Of a DNA stretch of 64,000 bases, positions 22,034-36,484 are shown piece by piece. Under the pieces are notes generated by a model. It was not told the DNA's origin. It ran no database searches and worked only from the letters and a program-made list of their open reading frames with translations. Source of the DNA: Steromphala cineraria (Eukaryota > Mollusca > Gastropoda > Trochida > Trochidae); contig OU744731.1 of NCBI GenBank assembly GCA_916613615.1, positions 59,650,289 through 59,714,288 of the forward strand, in the 5' to 3' direction. The translations under genes were made by a program, and so were the position numbers. The first letter of the stretch is position 1; the number at the start of each line of letters is the position of its first letter.

Positions 22034-24264
22034 TTAATAGAAGAATTATTTGTTTATTAATTCAATGTTTTTGATAATATTGAAGGATAATACTTTGAAC
22101 CAGTTTGCAACCAACTTTTGTTTGTCTTTATTTATTAATGACATTTTGTCGAATAATAAGTTTTTACTGATTACTAGATAACTCTATCTCTTGATAATAA
22201 CTACTGTACTTGTTTATTCAAATTAACCTTAGAGGAAGCATGACGCATGTTTTGTTGCCCCTCATGCAAGGTTTTATTGAGACTTAAGTAATATTCTGAC
22301 AATTTAAGTTCTATGTAGGGGCCTTTTTACAATCAGTTGTGTTTTAATGCAAAGTGTCTATCAAAAAATCTCCTTTGTATCAAGTGAAGTTTAAGTTCAG
22401 GAAATAATATTTTTTAAAACATCACAAACAGAAGTAGAGTGCATTTGTCTCCGATGTTTATGTTTATTCCGTCTTCTCGTTTTATTTCCTACATATTTTA
22501 AGTCTTTAACCTTTTACATGTATGTATCATTTTGAAGACTTCTGTTCAATGCGAGTCTTGTGTTTTTCTCTATAGATGCTCATGAGAGAATAACTACCTG
22601 AACTTCACTGAACTGAGGCTTATCAGTCAGAAGAGACATATTTCACATTAATAGTATCTCGATTATATGCGGGATTGTTATCATATTTGGAAAACTTAAG
22701 TCAGTTTAATAAGTTCGTATGTATATATTTGTAAAACATTATAAGAAGGTGCTCATTTACACATTCAACACAACGTATCAATAATATTTACAAACATAAA
22801 TTATGTCGTCCTCGGAATGAAAGCTGTATGCTTTAAAAATAAACCTTCATACTTATGATCTATGTTGCGTCCTTTTTTCAACCTATGAACGAACCAAATG
22901 GAACAAGTTAACATGGTAGTTGATCACTGTGTTGAATAGAATTGGCAATCTTACCAAATAACATAATTCTTTATTTCAATTTTCACATTGAACCTTTTAC
23001 TTCCAAGAATAGCAGAAATATCAAGAAAATTCTGATTATGCTCTTTGGTGTCTTTAATGGACGGATGGGTCCTAATGTCTGAATATTCTAAAGAGGCAAT
23101 TTACGTTTTCTAGATCGTTAGATTAAACATTAAACAGATCGTCCTAAGCTTCATTATGTTCAGTCAGGATGTGTCACCACATTTCTAAGACTTGTTTTAC
23201 TTTGCGTCATTCTTTTTGCCAAATGCTCTCTCCTGAAAAATCCAATTAGGAAAGTATCCTGAAGGTGTGAATTCAAGTCTACTGTGTAAGATGTAGAAAA
23301 TTGAACGTGTAGGAAAGATTAAGGTTTTATTGTTCATACTTTAAGATACAATTATGGATAATGGGTTGAATAAGAAAATAGATGCCATTTAGATAGTGAA
23401 CAAATGTAAACGCAAGCAAAATATGTCACTATTCAAGATAGTACTAGTGTGATCCCAAATATAATATTGTTACAAATGGATTGAATAGTGACATGTTTTT
23501 CTTGCAAAGATAATACAACTGTCAAATTTTAATTAATACAATTCTGAATAAAGTTACATTGTCCCTTTTAAGGTTTTGTTGAATTTCATGTGTTGTGATA
23601 CCAGCGATTTCGAAATAAATGATATATGATTTACAAGCATGTTTAAAATTAATTTCACAATCGATATCACTTTGATAACTTAAATAACATATTCAATTGC
23701 TTATTACTAACAAGGTTTGATGTTTACAATAACATAAGATAATTTTTGTATTTTGGAAAGATACAAAGTATAAATGCAATGAGTAACACCAAAGTGCAAA
23801 TGTTGTATTTGAAAATGCATTATTAATACAGTGTAAATAAGATTCTGTGAATGCAGTAAATGAATAACGATCAGATATGCACATGAAAAAAGAAGACCAT
23901 GAATAATATATACGTGTATAGTCTAGGAATCAAGTAAAGTTAAATACTTCCACCCTTATGCAAAATGTTTTTGTAAAGTAACACTTGCCTAACTTCATAA
24001 ACTGTCAATAATGAAGTTTAATAAATCTGATTGTGGCCTTCTGAATTTTACAAAACGTGACATCAAATTGATTGTCCTTAGTAAGGCAATGGGAGTTTGA
24101 CTCCCCCAGACAGTATATAGAAAATAATTGGAGTGTCCTCTCGTTCATTATGTTGACTGATGGGCCTGATAGTTATGTTCTCAAGTTTTCAGCTAAACAC
24201 TCCCCACAGTAACTTTGTCAGTAACCAGAGCGTCATGTTCTGTCAAGATGTTTCATTTGACTGT
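22034..24264 (+). repeat. Copy B of the 2-kb direct duplication
   Basis: This is collinear with 141-2115, in the same orientation, about 22 kb away. It begins ACTTTAATAGAAGAATTATT, where copy A has the end of a MITE-B abutting TTAATAGAAG, so B looks like the unoccupied site. It has an extra segment at about 23120-23340. Similarity stops at the CATTTGACTGTT string in both copies. Confidence 0.85.
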
Positions 24265-27200
24265 TTATTTCTATGGGGTAATTTCCAATTCAATAGTAGC
24301 TGCTGTGTGTAAATATGGTTATATGGTAAATATGGACAATTTTCATCAAAAGGTACTTAAAAGAAAAGCATTATGAGGAGTGAGTGAAAATACATAACTC
24401 AAGTAGTTGCAATCAGAATATCACCATATTTTAAAACAAATGCAAAATGTTATTATAATTGGAAATATATGTAATTGACATGAATAACACAATGTCGCAA
24501 TTATCGTATTACAAGTGAAAGGTATTGTCAAGATTTTCATATGACAGAGTTCCTATGTAAAGAATATTCCCCGCTTGCGACTTTGCATTTGACCCAAGGG
24601 CAATAAACGGGTCTGATGTTTTAATTGGAATATATTCTCAGACACTATTACACCAAAGTGAATGAAATGTTTGTTTAGGATACATCTGATTTTTCTCTTG
24701 ATCAAGTTTAGAAGGATGTTTTTCAAGTAAAATCACTACCAAATACCAGTTCAAAAAGGGTAAATATGATCAAATGTAGTCTATAAAATTAAATATTTTC
24801 TATTGGGTTTTGATTGTGGAGCATCATGTTGGAATTGGCCAAATCACACTATGCTTGAAGTGTCCTCTAAATAAGTATATGTTTGTTGTTCAAGATTCGT
24901 GGTATATTAATTTTTCACAACCAGATGACGGGTGAAATTTATCAGCATCATGTAAAGACTTTGAAGAATATGTTACCAGAACATATCATTATGCCATTCA
25001 TACCAAGCCTTTGGCAATGTTTAGTTACATAGTTAAATATATACAATATACATGAGAGGTCAAATGTATAAATGTATACACTTAAGGGTTATGACTGACT
25101 GATTGAAGTTTTCAGTAAAAGGGTTTTTGAATGTATCCAAAACCTATTGGTTAGTTATAAGTAATTGCACATTCAGATTTGACTTTTAAAGCATGCGATT
25201 TCTAAGTCATGAAGTTTACTTGAGAACACAGGGACCATGGCTTCATTTTGCCCACTGTTCGTGATCACTTAGATCCTTCCATTATTTCTAACTGGAATAT
25301 ATGCTCAAGCTAATACTGTCTGAGAGTTGCTTATATATGTAAATAAAATGACAAATCATGCTTTAGATAACACCAAATAGGCAGCCTGGTCTTCCCATAT
25401 GTTACATCAAAAGTGCTATTGTGTCTGACACTTATTGCGTGACAACACCTTTACTCTACAGAAAGTAAAATATTTCACTGCTAAGTGTCTGAACGTTTTG
25501 ACTAAAAAATTACAATATTCTCTACTAAATGGCAGCAGCACGTTTAACAAAAAAATGTTTAAGCCGATGACATTCGTCTTATATAGTTTCTTGTTTGACT
25601 TTCACACATATGTCACTTCAAATGAAAATAAGACAATTATAAGGATTATACCAAGCTGTTACATGGTTGAGTCAGATTCTTGCACAGCTGTTACATATTT
25701 GAGACAAGTTCTACATCCTTCATCGTTAAAAGGTTAATTATTTTTATTTCTAAATAGATACAGGTCTACATATATAAGATTATGCTGTTTAGTGCTGGTT
25801 GCACATGTACACGTATGGAACAGTAACATTGTTGATAACATCAATTTGACTATTCTCAATGAAAATGAAAAGATTTTCACAATAATCAAATGTATACACT
25901 GTCTATGTTAAAAAAAGATCTTAACCTAACTTTGAATTTTTTTTTAAAAAGATACTTTTATTTTTTATGATAAATTGTTTGCCGACAGACTTAACCTTGT
26001 TACATGTTTGTGAATTACAACTTTTATCCCTGTTCAACTACAAGATATCATTGAAAGGTAACCATAGGTGTCGTTGATCTATTCCAAAAACAAGAATGTG
26101 GAGACAATACCACTTTTAAGAAATGTCAGTATTTGAAGAGCAATATGAAAACATACCCCAAGGCAACACTGATTAATTAAAGGGAATTTTGTTGCTTCAC
26201 GGAGAATGGCTTTGGAAATATTATGAATCTTTTCCAATTCAATGATGGAAAATATTATGTTATACCAGAGTTTTAGTTCATATCAATTGGGACTGAAACA
26301 TTCATGTTTTTGCTTAGTCGATAATATTGTTCGTGAAAATAAATACTACTACGCTGATTGGCTATTGATTATACTTAACTACTGAGCATGATTGTACATT
26401 CTGAAAATTAAGAACCAACAATTTGGAACCTGACAGGGGTATTTAAGAAAATGGAATTTTAGCATATCTATTAAAGAATTATATGAACTGTTGCCTGAAT
26501 TGTACACGAGATGCCAAAACTCTCTTGAACTGAGAATATGTAACACATCTCTGTAAAGACATGCAAGAAGAGAAAAAAAAATTTTGGTTTGTCGATTTTT
26601 CATCAGACAATCAAGACCTACAAAATTAACATTAGATATGTTTAATCGCTTGCTTGAAAACAACATCGTCTCCTTCTACATTGCATACCACTATGAAAGT
26701 CCGTTTAACTTCTAACTAACTTTTAATGTTTACAACTGAACAGTTATTCAAGATTTTTAACTACTTATTATTAAATTTTTCAAGAGCAAAAATAACATAT
26801 GTAATTCAAATGAGTCAAACAGCATTATATCAAAGCAAATAGGAAATTATAAGATAAACATGGATGGTCTCTAGGGAGTTTGGAGTCCACTTATTGAGAT
26901 TGCTGATTATGCCATCATGTTCATGGATGTGACTGGAATATGTACTCAGGATGAATATTGTCAAACAGAATAATGATGCAAGTCAACAGTATGGTTTGAC
27001 ATACGTACTCGCCTCAATGTATTTATTCTGGCCTTTCTCGGAGAGATAATTAACCAAGAAACATATAATAGCCAGTCTATTGTGACAATATTCCCGACAT
27101 TGGCAGTCAAAATGTATTCTGTCTGACAAGTGTAGCGTGATAGCACATATCTACTTCAATGTTGTGATAAGTGACTATTGCTAGTGTATTTACATATGTT

Positions 27201-27664
27201 TTCCTGATGTGTTTACATAGATGTTACATGTGGACAAAAACTCACTACCATACATGAAATCTCCCTTGAATAACAATGGACGTCATTTGAGGTTTTTGAA
27301 ATTCCTAAATAAATGAATGAATAATATGTTCAATAAAATTTACCATAACTGGTGTAAACAAAGATGATATTTGTCTTAGCTTTCTGATTTGTGTTATGAT
27401 TTGCTCTCTTCCTTGGAATATATGTAGATGGACTTTACTATTTGTTTATGACTGTAGTGATACGAATATCTTTCATTAACAATCAATGATTATAATATCT
27501 ACTCAATGTATCTTTACCCAACTTAACAATTACATGTGCTTAATTGTTAGGGCAATAGTGAATATTATAGTGTTAATAATTACCTTCGTCTATGACAGGT
27601 AGATTGAATGAGGGTGAGGTGTAATGGGAATTTTTTTTGCGTTTCAAGGGTATTTTATGTATAT
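24265..27664. other. Long featureless interval
   Basis: 3.4 kb of AT-rich DNA without recognisable genes. A weak match links 25290-25370 (GGAATATATGCTCAAG, TGACAAATCATGCTTTAGAT) with 43690-43765. The ORFs at 25435-25737 and 26379-26666 show no domain and are not called. Confidence 0.45.
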
Positions 27665-27918
27665 CACGGCTTGCTAAACTTTTGCAGCCCGAAACACTAT
27701 TGTATTTATGCATTGCGGTGAAACATGTAAGCATCGGCTGGAACTAGGGAACCATGGGTGGCACTCCGTTGAAATTGAGTTTAACATTGCACCCAAACCT
27801 TACTGCATGTAGAACAATTCTCTACTGCAGACATGTTGCCGAGTCCCTGGTGGGTTTCGAACCCGAGACTTCTTGATCCGAAACCGAACACACTAACCGC
27901 TGCGCTATCCCGCCCCCA
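27665..27918 (-). mobile_element. tRNA-derived SINE-1, near full-length
   Basis: On the minus strand it starts GGGGGCGGGATAGCGCAGCG (A-box region 27892-27909), with a B-box GGGTTCGAAACCC (27851-27865). The SINE-1 body and an A/T-rich tail towards 27665 follow. The head is transcribed by RNA polymerase III in such elements, and the rest is copied by a partner LINE. It is not a functional tRNA gene because no acceptor stem closes. Confidence 0.85.
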
Positions 27919-29328
27919 GATTTACATGGAAGAGGGGGGGGGGAGTTAGTATACTACTCAACTACTCAAAAGAATAAAAGAAACATTCGTTTATTGTCCC
28001 CTATATACGTAATACATTAACGCATGGTTAAAATTATGTATTTTGTGAATTAAACACTATCTTACTGACATATTGGAATAAACACTGTGAGTGACGCAGT
28101 TTCTGTATTGCGCGTTTGTGTCAAAACAAAGCAGGGGGTAAGCATGAAAGTGACATGATGTCAGGTTTTCCTTGTTCCTTCAACAATAATAACGAAGTAG
28201 CCGCATGTATGGTTACATATGATTTCTTCGAAGACCATGCTTATTTTGCCACCAAAATATAACTATATTTCAACATATGTTTTTTTATGAATATCTGCAT
28301 ATCTCAGCATATCAACTAATCTAGTGGTGTTTCTTCCAAAACAAGTCTGGCATTTTAAAATTGTATAAAATCAATAACAACTAAATATATTTTGCCAACC
28401 ATGTTTCGCTATAACTCATTATATACATGTATAATATATATTTGTCACATTTGATTTATAGAATAAAAACAAACGTAATATATTAATCAATATTAAAATA
28501 ATAGTATGTCACCCTCTGTGAAGAAAAGAATATCTGTGTTTCTATAAAATCCCAATCACTTTGATACAAGACGGCATACATATTTGATTAGTCATTAGTG
28601 TATTTTTATTTCTTGTATACAATTTGTTTTGTTATTTTCTGTCCATTTCTCTTCAAAACAAAAAATGCAACATTGTAACCACCAGCTTAACAATGTGTGG
28701 CCTTCATTTTAATCGACTTCTATTTATATGAGAGTCGTGTTTATTGTCTGCGAAAGAAATGTTATCAAACCCGTTTCATGACTTACATTCCTGTTTTAAA
28801 TTTTACCTTCTTGTTAGTTCCAAGATTTAATTTTAAAAAATGAATATATTCTATACTCATTCAAAGCAATGGAAGACCCCTCCCTTTTTGTCATGTGTAT
28901 ACAGCGTTCCTCTAGATTACTGCAATTACTGTTGATGGTTTTTAACGTTATCCGTTTATTGTGCCTTTTCGCTGTTGTTAACCAAATTTCTTTGTCGGGC
29001 AAAAAAGTTTTATTATCATCATTGTATGTTTGTGGGGAATCCAGGATTTGGTAATGTATATTAATCATCAGACATAGTCGCATTGTCATCTTTAACTTAC
29101 AGTGTTCATCGATTAAAGGAGATAAAAACAAAATCAATTTGGATATCAAATTTATCTTTGAAGAAGACAATACTTTTATCAATATAACTCAAAACAATAT
29201 TAAAACATATGATACGCTCTATAGCACTTGAGCATCGTTTGAACGCAAAGTAACAAAAAAGAAATGAGAATTGAAATTTAAACGAATTTCAAATACTTGT
29301 AAGGAGAAACTAACTTTCAGCATTATTT
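27919..29328. other. No feature recognised
   Basis: A short G run (about 27936-27944) borders the SINE. The overlapping ORFs at 28814-29182 (minus) and 28869-29054 (plus) lack domains. Confidence 0.45.
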
Positions 29329-29691
29329 TTAAAGGGGCAGTTGTAGTAGGGGCACTGTTTTTTTACCATTTCATATTTTCAAATTTTCACTGATAATTGG
29401 ATGTGAATGCTAAATTTATTATTTTGATAGTGACAAAAATCTATTTACGCAAACCAAGCATCCATAGTTAGAGAACGAATTATAAAGATTTACTTGAAAT
29501 CCATTGGCGGCTTTTTTGGTGCTCCCCTTTAATTCATTTTGTGTAAGAAAAAGGAATGGCACTTTAGATTATATATTTGATTATTACTGCTTCATTTAGC
29601 TTGACTACATTGTCTTTCAATCGGAACCATTTGTTTTCATTTTCCTGACATCACCTTATATTCCCCCTAAAACGTACTACTGCCCCTTTAA
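29329..29691 (-). mobile_element. MITE-B copy
   Basis: It has TTAA at both ends, AAAGGGGCAG at the left and CTGCCCCTTTAA at the right. The interior landmarks (ATTGGCGGC, CATCACCTTATATTCCCCC) are in reverse orientation. It is 363 bp. Confidence 0.85.
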
Positions 29692-30870
29692 ACTACCCGT
29701 CCCTACTACTGGTGAAGAGTGAAGAGTCGGATGCATAAGAAATAATTAGTCAGAATATCTCGGTAACATTCTTGTTATATAGAATGAAACCCAGGCTCCA
29801 CATGTATTGAATCATAGCTAGCCTCTTGCCTCTTGAAAAACGACTTGCTTGAAAGGTGCAGACATAAATCTTATATGCGTTCGTTTCAATTTTCTTTTTG
29901 TATCAAAATATCAATTGAGTCTTGTAAGCGACATAACAAAAGTTCCATACGCAACTCAAGAATTATAAAGAAATAACAGAGTAACTTTACGTGTACCTCG
30001 CTGTGTTTCTGGTCTCAGCACTGTCTTTAATCTTTCAACTGCCATGAAATCAAGTTAGCATGAGTACAGTTCCCGGTCCTGAGCCAAAAAAAACAGTACC
30101 ATTTTCTCAATGAAGTACATATGATAATTTCGATCGGTGAGATAGGGAACCCAATGTCTATATCATTAAAAAAAACATAAGATTCAGATGCTTAATGGTA
30201 GGTTAAGTATATTTATGACCATGTGACCATACATGTATGTTTTTCTTTTTATCAATTCATAAATCTCAAAAACAATTATTTCTGATCCGTTTGTTCGTAC
30301 AATTTATCTATGCAGTCATTATCAATACATTATATCGAATATGAAGTATTATGTCAGGGAAACTGGAAATGACTTCGATTGACTTGTATATCCATATTCA
30401 TTTAATACACTAGTTCTTCAATAAGTATTAAAAGTCTGTCAGTACTATATCTAAATATATTTTCTTGTTGTGTGGACGGGTTCTTTTTTCTTACTCAGAT
30501 TTATTACATCATTGTATATGGTTTTCAATTAAATGAAAATATCAACCTCAATTATCATACAATAATCATTAAGCACCTAAAATAATTTAACATAATTTTT
30601 GTCGCCTATGTACTTTATAAAACCACGTACTTGTTCAAAGCTTTGAGTTAGAACCAATATTGACAACATGGCTGGCTTCATGAATTAAGCAGAATTCGTA
30701 GGTTTTGGGTAGGTTACTTTTACAGTAAAGATAAAGCATTAATGCGTTATTGTTAACATGAATGTTATTGAAGGACGAATATAACAGCTTCTCAAAACCT
30801 GGTTTGTTCATCTTCATTTCACTTAGTTCCACAAAGAAATAGTCAATAGGTATATATATAGTCAATAACT
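29692..30870. other. No feature recognised
   Basis: AT-rich sequence. The minus ORF at 30635-30922 overlaps the next MITE and is not called. Confidence 0.45.
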
Positions 30871-31207
30871 CAAAGGGGCAGTGGCACGTTTTTTTGATGA
30901 TTTTACATATTAAAATTTTCACTGATAATAGTACGTTAATGCTAAATGTATTATTTTGATAATGTCAAAAATTTCATTACACAAGTCAATCATCCATAGT
31001 CAGAGGACAAAGTGTGAAGATTCACATAAAATCCATTGGCGGCCATTTTGTGTAAACACCTTTAATTCATGTTGTGGCTAAACTTTACATTAAACATCTG
31101 AAGTATTACTGCTTCATTTAGTTTAAAGACATCGTCTTTGAATTGAAACCATCACCATCACCTAATATTTCCCCCTGAAAACTACTACTGTACTACTGCC
31201 CCTTTAA
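30871..31207 (-). mobile_element. MITE-B copy
   Basis: AAAGGGGCAGTGGCACG at the left and CTGCCCCTTTAA at the right, with family interior in reverse orientation. The left TTAA has mutated to CTCA. It is 337 bp with a small internal deletion. Confidence 0.85.
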
Positions 31208-33660
31208 ATCTATCATATCGAAATAAAGATAGGCATGTTTAAAAGTGTGCTGCATAGTCTGGATTTTTACAGACATAAATCTCTATATATAACACATCAT
31301 GATCATATATCATAGTTCAATTCTTGTCTAAGCAGCAATTAATTCATAATAATTAATATTGCATAAAATACCCAGCGCCATCATTCTCTTTAAGACATTT
31401 TCTCTCAATGTGATATGTCAAATGCTTTATTTGACACCACAAACAATTGAAATATCGTTTATAATAACCTCTTATTATAGCACAAGATAGAGTGGTAATA
31501 TGTATATCCAGCTGATTGAGATCTAACAGTCGTTATTCCATCACAACACTTTTGGGGTAACATCCATAACCAATCAAAGAGAATACTTGTTCCATAACAT
31601 AATTAGCAACATAACAAATATTTGCCCACGTGCTTTTATTCAGTCCAAGCAATGATTTATATGATCTTTCCTATCGAGATATCTATCTTAACTGCAGATA
31701 ACATAGCTATAAGAGTATTCTGTTAAAATCTCAAATCGAAAGCATCACATATGTTTTCAAATAGTTCAGCAAGTTGCAATGTTGTGTTTCAATTGTTTCC
31801 AATTTTGATATCCAATTGCAGTGTTGCCACTAAAGAAAATGAGCATAAGGTATCTGCAATAAAACAAAATCATGAACTTGCAAACATAATAATTTTCTTT
31901 TTAAAAAGGCATAGGCCATTTTCTTATAATGAATTGTTCTTAGCAGCTTAAATGCCATGAAGGATGTAGACAAATAGTTATCGTACAAGTCAACAAGTCT
32001 TTGTTTGTTCGTTTTGGTGATAAGTCCAAGAGTGCCGTCTAAGGTTTTTTATCATGTTTCTAGCGATTAAAGCAATATTAAATTGGCATTTTCTGGACAT
32101 ACTGCAATCAACTTTGCAAAGTTGTCCACTTTAAATCACAGATACAAATGTAATAATATCCAAGATATAGTTCATTACACCAAGGCTGACTCCTTAAATC
32201 TTGTTTTCGCTCAATATCGAATTTTCTTTAAGGATTTGAGTGGATATGACAATAATGAAGTGTTCTTAAAACAAACCGCTACTTTAGACAACAAAACATA
32301 TAACTATTTGTCATATATTGAAGTATTTTGAAGTTGCGAATGACATTTGAAATACTCTTAAAGTGCCTATGCAAAGAACGAATTTTAGCAAATCCATTTG
32401 AAATGTCATTTTACAGGTTCCTTTAATTGATGCCTGTAGTACTTGTCACATGTTCTTACAACATAATGTCAACTTAAGTGCGATGAGGAGCACACGGTTA
32501 CTGCTGTAGCACAAAAAGGCTCAAATATAAATTCTGATGTAACCAACCAAAGATCGGTATTTCTAAATTGTTACTTACATTTAACAAGTTACATTACTAA
32601 AATCAAGATATTTGAATAATATGATACAAGAATAATCATTCTTGCAATGATATACAATTCGACATTGACAGTGTTAATTTGTTTTTTTCCAGTTTTAATG
32701 TTAAGGTGTTTGAGAGGAGATACTTTATTTCATTTATCGAATGCTTTGAGGCTCTTTTCATGTGTTACACGTTTACCAAGTTAGTACAAGTATGTCCAAA
32801 TGTTTTTGTTACATTGCTATAGACACTTTAAAGAACAAAAGAACAATTTTGAAGATGTTTGTATCAGATGAAAGAAATGTCCTTTATATACCTTCACAGT
32901 TTGGTAACATAACTTGATTTTTTTTCTTAGTGCAAATGATTAAAAGGTGTCCTGATTATAATGGCCGCCAGAAGTTTTGATATGATGTTTGATAATTTCT
33001 GCTGCGACAACAGAGGATAGAGTTACATGCAATGTGTGTCTCACTGACGATAAAAAAATTGTTATATACTGGCAATCATTCGAGAAAATGTGCAATTATT
33101 TTTTGAAAAGTGCTTTCGTTTCTTTAAAAAGTTACATATTCTTAAATCCTACAAAACGAGAGTAAGTATGACAATTGAAATGATTTTCGACATCCATTCA
33201 AGACCGGACCCAGTTCCTATGGACAACAAAAGTAGGGTTTTGACAACTGACGTTGCAAAGAGGGAAGTTGTTCTATTAGTCATAAAACTTATGTAAGCTT
33301 CCTTCAGAGAAAGTTTCCCTTTAGCGACCATGAACTGTCATAAGACGTGCAGATTTTCCTATGCATATAAGGATTTGATATGATTCTTGTATTGCACACC
33401 CCTTTTAGGAATTACATATTCATCAAATATTAACATAAAGAAACAAACGGTTAAATATCTTAATAATGTTTCCAGATTGATTGATGTCAGAATTATTGTA
33501 AAAATGTATCAATCAATAGATATGTTTCACTTATGTCCATCACATATGAACCAATACTTGTTAAAACTGCTCTGAATATCAAATATGGCTTGCGTATGCT
33601 GCATTTATTAATAAGTATTACTTCAATGTATCATTTGTTAACTCTATGTCATGATTTAAG
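31208..33660. other. No feature recognised
   Basis: 2.4 kb without a recognisable gene. Short ORFs at 32083-32331 and 33090-33575 have no domain. Near 31410 there is a short match to the repeat at 18110. Confidence 0.45.
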
Positions 33661-33702
33661 ACTTATGAGAATAAACTTGACTTGACTTGACTTGACTTGA
33701 GA
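33661..33702 (+). repeat. AATAAA followed by (CTTGA)n tail
   Basis: GAGAATAAACTTGACTTGAC continues as about five CTTGA units. A poly(A)-signal-like string running into a pentanucleotide repeat is typical of the 3' end of some non-LTR retroposons. The upstream 300 bp contain no identifiable RT protein. Confidence 0.5.
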
Positions 33703-34211
33703 AACAAAGCAGGGGTGAACAATGAAAATCACATGATGTCAGTTGGTTTAGCTTAAAATCGATGAAGACTTATCGTGGGATGATTTTATAGTTAATAGTT
33801 AATAACAATTGTTTTATTGAAAAGCTTAGAATTAAATAAAAAAATTAAAAAATAATAATTCTATGAAACAAACCCTTGACGTTTAAACATTTAACTTTCC
33901 CTTGTATGACATTCTTGTGAGGGTTAACAAACTTACAAGAAATTAGTTTGATTTTGAGCTGCAAACATATAGAGTTGTTACATGATGAATATTGAATATG
34001 TATTCCTAAACATCTAGTAATATACATTGGTGCAAAGGGAAAGTGTAGCGTTTGTGCACTGATAATGAAAATAACCAGTTTTGACTATGTGCGAACGAAG
34101 TGAGCAAAGGGTGGCAACGACTTCTCTCTCCTGGAATAAAAATAATTTTGGTGTGTCAAAACTTATTGTTACAAAATTTCAATAAAAACATACATGTCTT
34201 AAAAATGTTAG
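33703..34211. other. No feature recognised
   Basis: No gene or repeat beyond short A/T runs. Confidence 0.45.
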
Positions 34212-34575
34212 TTAAAGGGGCAGAAGCACATTTTTAAGGGGAATATAAGGTGATGTCAGGTAAATGAAAATTAATGGTTCTAATTGAAAGACACTGTATT
34301 TAAACTAAATGCAGCAGTAAAAATTCAAATATATAACGTAAAGTTTAGCCATGCGATTCCTTTTTCTTACACAAAATGAATTAAAGGTGTTCACACAAAA
34401 TGGCCGCCAATGGATTTTATGTGAATCTTCATACTTTGTCCTCTGACTATGGATGATCGACTTGTGTAATGAGATTGTTGACACTGTGAATATAATACAT
34501 ATAGCATTAACTTACAATTATCAGTGAAAAATTGAAAATATGAAATTATCAAAAAACCTGCTAATACCCCTTTAA
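34212..34575 (+). mobile_element. MITE-B copy
   Basis: TTAAAGGGGCAGAAGCAC at the left and ACCCCTTTAA at the right. The interior matches the 42291 copy, including AAAATGGCCGCCAATGGATT. It is 364 bp with TTAA at both ends. Confidence 0.88.
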
Positions 34576-36484
34576 CACATAAGAAATGTCATTAATTCAC
34601 ATAAATAAATTGAATGTATTTTAATCGCTCAATACTGCCTCTACAATCGTTCTTCGGATCTATTACTCCCACAAGCATCCGGTTTGTTCACATTGTTCGC
34701 ACATAAGGAAACTGTTTATTTTCATTATAAGTGCGCAAACGCTACACTTGCAATTTGATTGTTGCAAACTGAAAAAAAATGTTTTCTAAAAACGAATTGA
34801 TGAATACCAGATAAAAAAGAAACAACTCTCGGGTGTCTTATATCATAATTTTGTCTGCTTGTCAATTTAAATTCTTGCGCTTGTCAATTTAAATTCTGGT
34901 AAAACCATTTTGCTGTGATGTTAAAGTTTTATAAGCATTTACATGACGAAGGAATTGTAAGATTTCATAAAGTTTCAGTTCTACTACTTTAACCCTGAAA
35001 ACTTATTTTTGGAGAATACACAACTGCCTTTTCATATGAATAAAAGTTTCACGGCGTTTAGATAATGTCATTTGCAAAATTTTACCAAATTTTACTGTAT
35101 CATTTTAAAAATGTTTTACAGAAAAATACATTTTTGATGATTAAAATGTTTAAAAATCAATAGAACAATTTCAGGTTTGCGTATGGATATATACACATTT
35201 CTAAAAAAAAAAGATTTTAAGCTGAAATCATTGTTCTAAATGATAACTATGACTTTAGTTGAACGTGTTTATAGTAGTATATGTTTTAACACAGATGAAG
35301 ATGCTGGTATAACCAAACTGTATCATTTTATAGCTGACGAAATTAACGAATTCTTCTTCTTTTTTAAAGTTTGTAAATTGTTTGTATGATTATCTAGTGG
35401 TTATTTACATTGTATTTGATGAATTTGCCTAATCTGTCAACAATTTTACAGCAAATATGCATCGACATGTTATGCAAGACAATCCTTTAAATTTTCATAT
35501 TGTACACCGACAGTAGCGGGAAAGTTTAAAAAGGTCGGGTGCAATTTGAGAATATATAGTCACATCTCATACTTGGAACACAGTAAAAGTATATATAAAT
35601 CGTAACTGTCAGTTTTAAAAGTAACAAATACACGAAATGAAAAAACCCTAAAAGAGGTAATAATGATTGTAAGTTCATAGGAGGGGAGGATAATTGAAGG
35701 AATAATAGATATTGAAACAAAGGATGAATTGATCTTGAAACAGAACTGCAAATGTAATGCTTGAACTTCTTTATTCTATGTTTTGACAGTTGTCATGCCA
35801 GCGTATCATTGCGTTTGTGCAAATAACATACTCTTTTTATTCTTAGTTTATAACTTAATTTGAACCAATTGTTATTCAAGAAGGTAATTGTGTAAAGTTT
35901 TTTTCCGTTCACAAGAAAAAAAACTTTTGCAGTATCGAATCTTGTGAAATTGTTTGCATTATGATTCATATTATTTATTAATCAATCTTAAATGACAAAT
36001 GACACTGTGGATCATTGTTTATATAACTCAAAATTCAAAAGTAATTTGTGAAACAAAATCTTCCCTCAAAGTAAACGTTATTGACCTGACTGAAGCGTAA
36101 GTTAAAAACGTACAGACCCGAGCAAAGGTACAAACGTCTAAAACATGATTACGCTCCATGCTACTCTCTGTTAATTCCTATTTGTTGCCTGCGAGCTAGC
36201 GACAGATTGTTTAATGATTTCCAAAATACAGATAAATCATTGATGATTGTAAAAGCAGTCTTATAAGTGTTATATTTCTTATCTTTGAGATCAACACACT
36301 ATAATGAGTCTTCGTTAAATACGCTAATAATGTTGTAAAAGGCTATATATTTAATTTGAGATTACATTTGACGTCTTTTGTGAGAAGAGCCTCCAACAAG
36401 TCAAAATCTCTTACAAAATTCACTTCAATTCTAATTTGTCCTTGAGTTCTTTGAAAGTTATTTCCATATGCGCTCACTAACCAG
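34576..36484. other. No feature recognised
   Basis: 1.9 kb of AT-rich DNA. The ORFs at 35526-35751 (minus) are Leu/Phe/Ser-rich translations of AT-rich DNA with no domain. Confidence 0.45.

Noticed and set aside
27850..27918. Possible tRNA gene
   Set aside because: A and B boxes are present but the acceptor stem does not close, and the sequence continues into a shared SINE body.
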